From: Streptomyces sp. NBC_01431
GTDB taxonomy: Bacteria > Actinomycetota > Actinomycetes > Streptomycetales > Streptomycetaceae
Length of the DNA stretch: 64,000 bases
NCBI RefSeq assembly: GCF_036231355.1
Contig: NZ_CP109496.1
Location: 7,812,001 to 7,876,000, forward strand
Direction: 5' to 3'
A model generated the notes under the pieces. That model searched no databases and was not told the origin of the DNA. It worked only from the letters and a program-made list of their open reading frames with translations. Position numbers and translations under genes: made by a program. This document shows positions 62,490 to 64,000 of this stretch, one piece after another (position 1 is the first letter of the stretch; every line of letters starts with the position of its first letter).

Positions 62490-63584
62490 ATGACTGTTCT
62501 TGACGCCCGTGCCCTCAATCGCGCCACCCTCGCCCGCCAGCACCTGCTCAAGCGCAGCGACACATCCGTGTCGGAGGCAGTGGCCCATCTGTGCGGCCTG
62601 CAGGCACAGGATCCTCAGGAACCCTTCACCGGGCTGTGGTCCCGCCTGTCCGGCTTCAAGCCCGAGCAACTCGACGATGCGCTGACCGGTCGCGTGGTGG
62701 TGCGCACTCACCTGATGCGGCGCACCGTCCACCTCGTCACCGCCGGCGACGCGCTCACCTGGCGAGCCCGCCACGACACAATGCTGCGCCAGCGAGTGCT
62801 GGGAACCTACCGGTGTGAACTGGCCGGCATCGACGTGGACGAGGTCGCCGCCGCCGGCCGCGCGGTCATGGCCGACCGGCAGCCCCGCACCATGACCGAG
62901 CTCGTACAAGCTCTCGAAGACCGCTGGCCCGGCCCACCACGCCGTGTCCTGGGCGAGCTGCTCGTCGCAGCCCTCATCCCCATGGCCCAACTCCCGCCCC
63001 GCGGCCTGTGGCACCAGACCGCCGGCGTACGCAACCTGCCGTTGGCCACCTGGCTGGAACGGGACATCGCCCCCCTGCCCGCCGGGGACGGCGATCCCGT
63101 CGGGCAGCAGCTGTTACGTCGCTACCTCGCCGCGTACGGGCCCGCCGCCAGCGCGGACCTGCGCGCCTGGTGCGGCCTCGCGGGCCTTCCTGCCGCCATC
63201 AAAGCCGCCCGAGAAGAACTCGTCGTCTTCCGCGACGAACGCGGCCGCGAACTGCTCGACCTGCCCGACGCACCCCGCCCCCACCCCGACACCCCCGCCC
63301 CTGTCCGGTTCCTCCCGGCCTTCGACAACGCCATCCTCGGCTTCCACGACCGCAGCCGCATCATCGACGCCCTCCACCTCGGTCTGTCCGTCGCAGGCCA
63401 CCGCACCGTCCTTGTTGACGGACGCGTCACCGCCACCTGGGCCGTGCGCAACCACCAACTCCACATCAGCTCCCTGCGCCCCCTCACCGCCCTGGAACAG
63501 GAAGCCGTTTACGCCGAAGCCCAGGACCTCACCACCTTCCTGGACAACGACATCGAGCACATCCAACTCGACACCGAAAACTGA
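62490..63584 (+). CDS. HTH_42 (winged-helix, AlkX-type) DNA-binding family protein
   Basis: A 364-residue protein from ATG 62490, 7 nt after the aldo-keto reductase stop. It begins LDARALNRATLARQHLLKRS then VAHLCGLQAQDPQEPFTGLW. It continues with RTHLMRRTVHLVTAGDALTW and VRFLPAFDNAILGFHDRSRI. These are the signatures of the HTH_42 (DUF1006) family, which includes DNA glycosylases for cross-links (AlkX/YcaQ and antibiotic self-resistance forms). The catalytic motif is not readable with certainty. A DNA-repair or regulatory role is inferred. Confidence 0.85.
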   Translation: MTVLDARALNRATLARQHLLKRSDTSVSEAVAHLCGLQAQDPQEPFTGLWSRLSGFKPEQLDDALTGRVVVRTHLMRRTVHLVTAGDALTWRARHDTMLRQRVLGTYRCELAGIDVDEVAAAGRAVMADRQPRTMTELVQALEDRWPGPPRRVLGELLVAALIPMAQLPPRGLWHQTAGVRNLPLATWLERDIAPLPAGDGDPVGQQLLRRYLAAYGPAASADLRAWCGLAGLPAAIKAAREELVVFRDERGRELLDLPDAPRPHPDTPAPVRFLPAFDNAILGFHDRSRIIDALHLGLSVAGHRTVLVDGRVTATWAVRNHQLHISSLRPLTALEQEAVYAEAQDLTTFLDNDIEHIQLDTEN

Positions 63585-63878
63585 CAATCACCCACTCCAG
63601 GTCCCGACGTGACGGGACCATTGGCACAATGTGCCAGCGCCGCCCGCGTGGACCGGGACGAGTACGTGGTGTGCGTGTTGGACCCTCACCTTCCGCGGAG
63701 AGTGCCTTCGATTGGACGGCCTGACCGTGTTGTACCGGGTGGTCGGCGCGTTGCGCATGGCGGTCTCGGCCATGTCCTCATCCTGCGGCACCACCGACAC
63801 CACGGTGGCCGCCGCGCTCAGCGGCGAAATGGATCAGTGTGCTTTACCTGGGTTCCGGCCAAGCCCGGAGCCCAGGTG
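63585..63878. other. Intergenic region, nothing recognised
   Basis: About 290 nt without a gene that I can support. Confidence 0.4.
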
Positions 63879-64000
63879 TCATGCCGGGGCTGCGGCTGCC
63901 TCCTCCTGTGGGGTACGCGGGCCGGGCACCGGCGCCCGGATGGAGAGGCCCAGATCCAGACGACTGTTCATGTCCAGCTCGAACCGGCCGTACGGATTCA
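63879..64000 (-). CDS. C-terminal end of an unidentified protein (runs off the window)
   Basis: The frame enters from base 64000 and stops at 63881-63879. It reads NPYGRFELDMNSRLDLGLSI then RAPVPGPRTPQEEAAAAPA. The phrase could be the end of a transposase, since a resolvase and a Tn3-like end lie nearby, but 40 residues are too few to decide. Confidence 0.45.
   Translation of the reverse strand, partial: NPYGRFELDMNSRLDLGLSIRAPVPGPRTPQEEAAAAPA

Overview
The window is about 64 kb of high-GC actinomycete DNA, almost certainly Streptomyces. Support comes from GC-rich third positions, GTG starts, Tat- and Sec-exported glycoside hydrolases with CBM2 or CBM13 modules, Rok7B7/xylFGH synteny, CebR-type operators, and the actinobacterial families DUF6325, SHOCT and SigB/F/G.

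1-19.8 kb is a plant cell-wall utilisation island. It holds the end of a xylobiose-type ABC transporter with a GH3 glycosidase, a GH10 xylanase broken by one in-frame stop, a GH9-CBM2 cellulase, a LacI-family regulator, a Tat-exported GH11 xylanase, a CE4 acetyl xylan esterase, the xylFGH xylose transporter with its ROK regulator, and a CBM13-GH62 arabinofuranosidase. A CBM2-GH5 cellulase sits far away at 51.7 kb. Both cellulases carry the CebR palindrome, and the GH9 and GH62 promoters share a second 32-nt operator-like element. Together the genes could debranch and cut arabinoxylan and cellulose outside the cell, import the oligosaccharides and control the process by induction.

20.6-25.3 kb is an asparagine catabolic operon: a GntR regulator with an operator over its own start, Asn permease, asparaginase and aspartase.

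25.3-64 kb is a mosaic. Intact genes include an MFS exporter, a glutamine amidotransferase, a GAP protein, a TetR/hydrolase pair, a SigB/F/G-type sigma factor, a NucA/NucB-type secreted protein, a DHLVSLELGG-motif lipoprotein, an FAD monooxygenase, a resolvase, and WYL, VOC, aldo-keto reductase and HTH_42 genes. They are separated by remnants of IS630, IS3, IS110, IS1182, IS256, IS21, ISL3, IS701-like and possibly Tn3 elements, and by truncated host genes (IclR, AraC, SpoIIE, a reductase ferredoxin domain, a jacalin-like protein). This looks like a decaying chromosomal-arm or transposon-landing region.

The most interesting non-coding signal is a pair of related structured sequences just upstream of two different IS110-family recombinase genes (36775-36877 on + and 55735-55825 on -). 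Their closing stems differ in sequence but remain paired, as expected for IS110 bridge RNAs. Coordinates and motifs are read directly from the sequence. Family names rest on remembered motifs, since no database search was possible.
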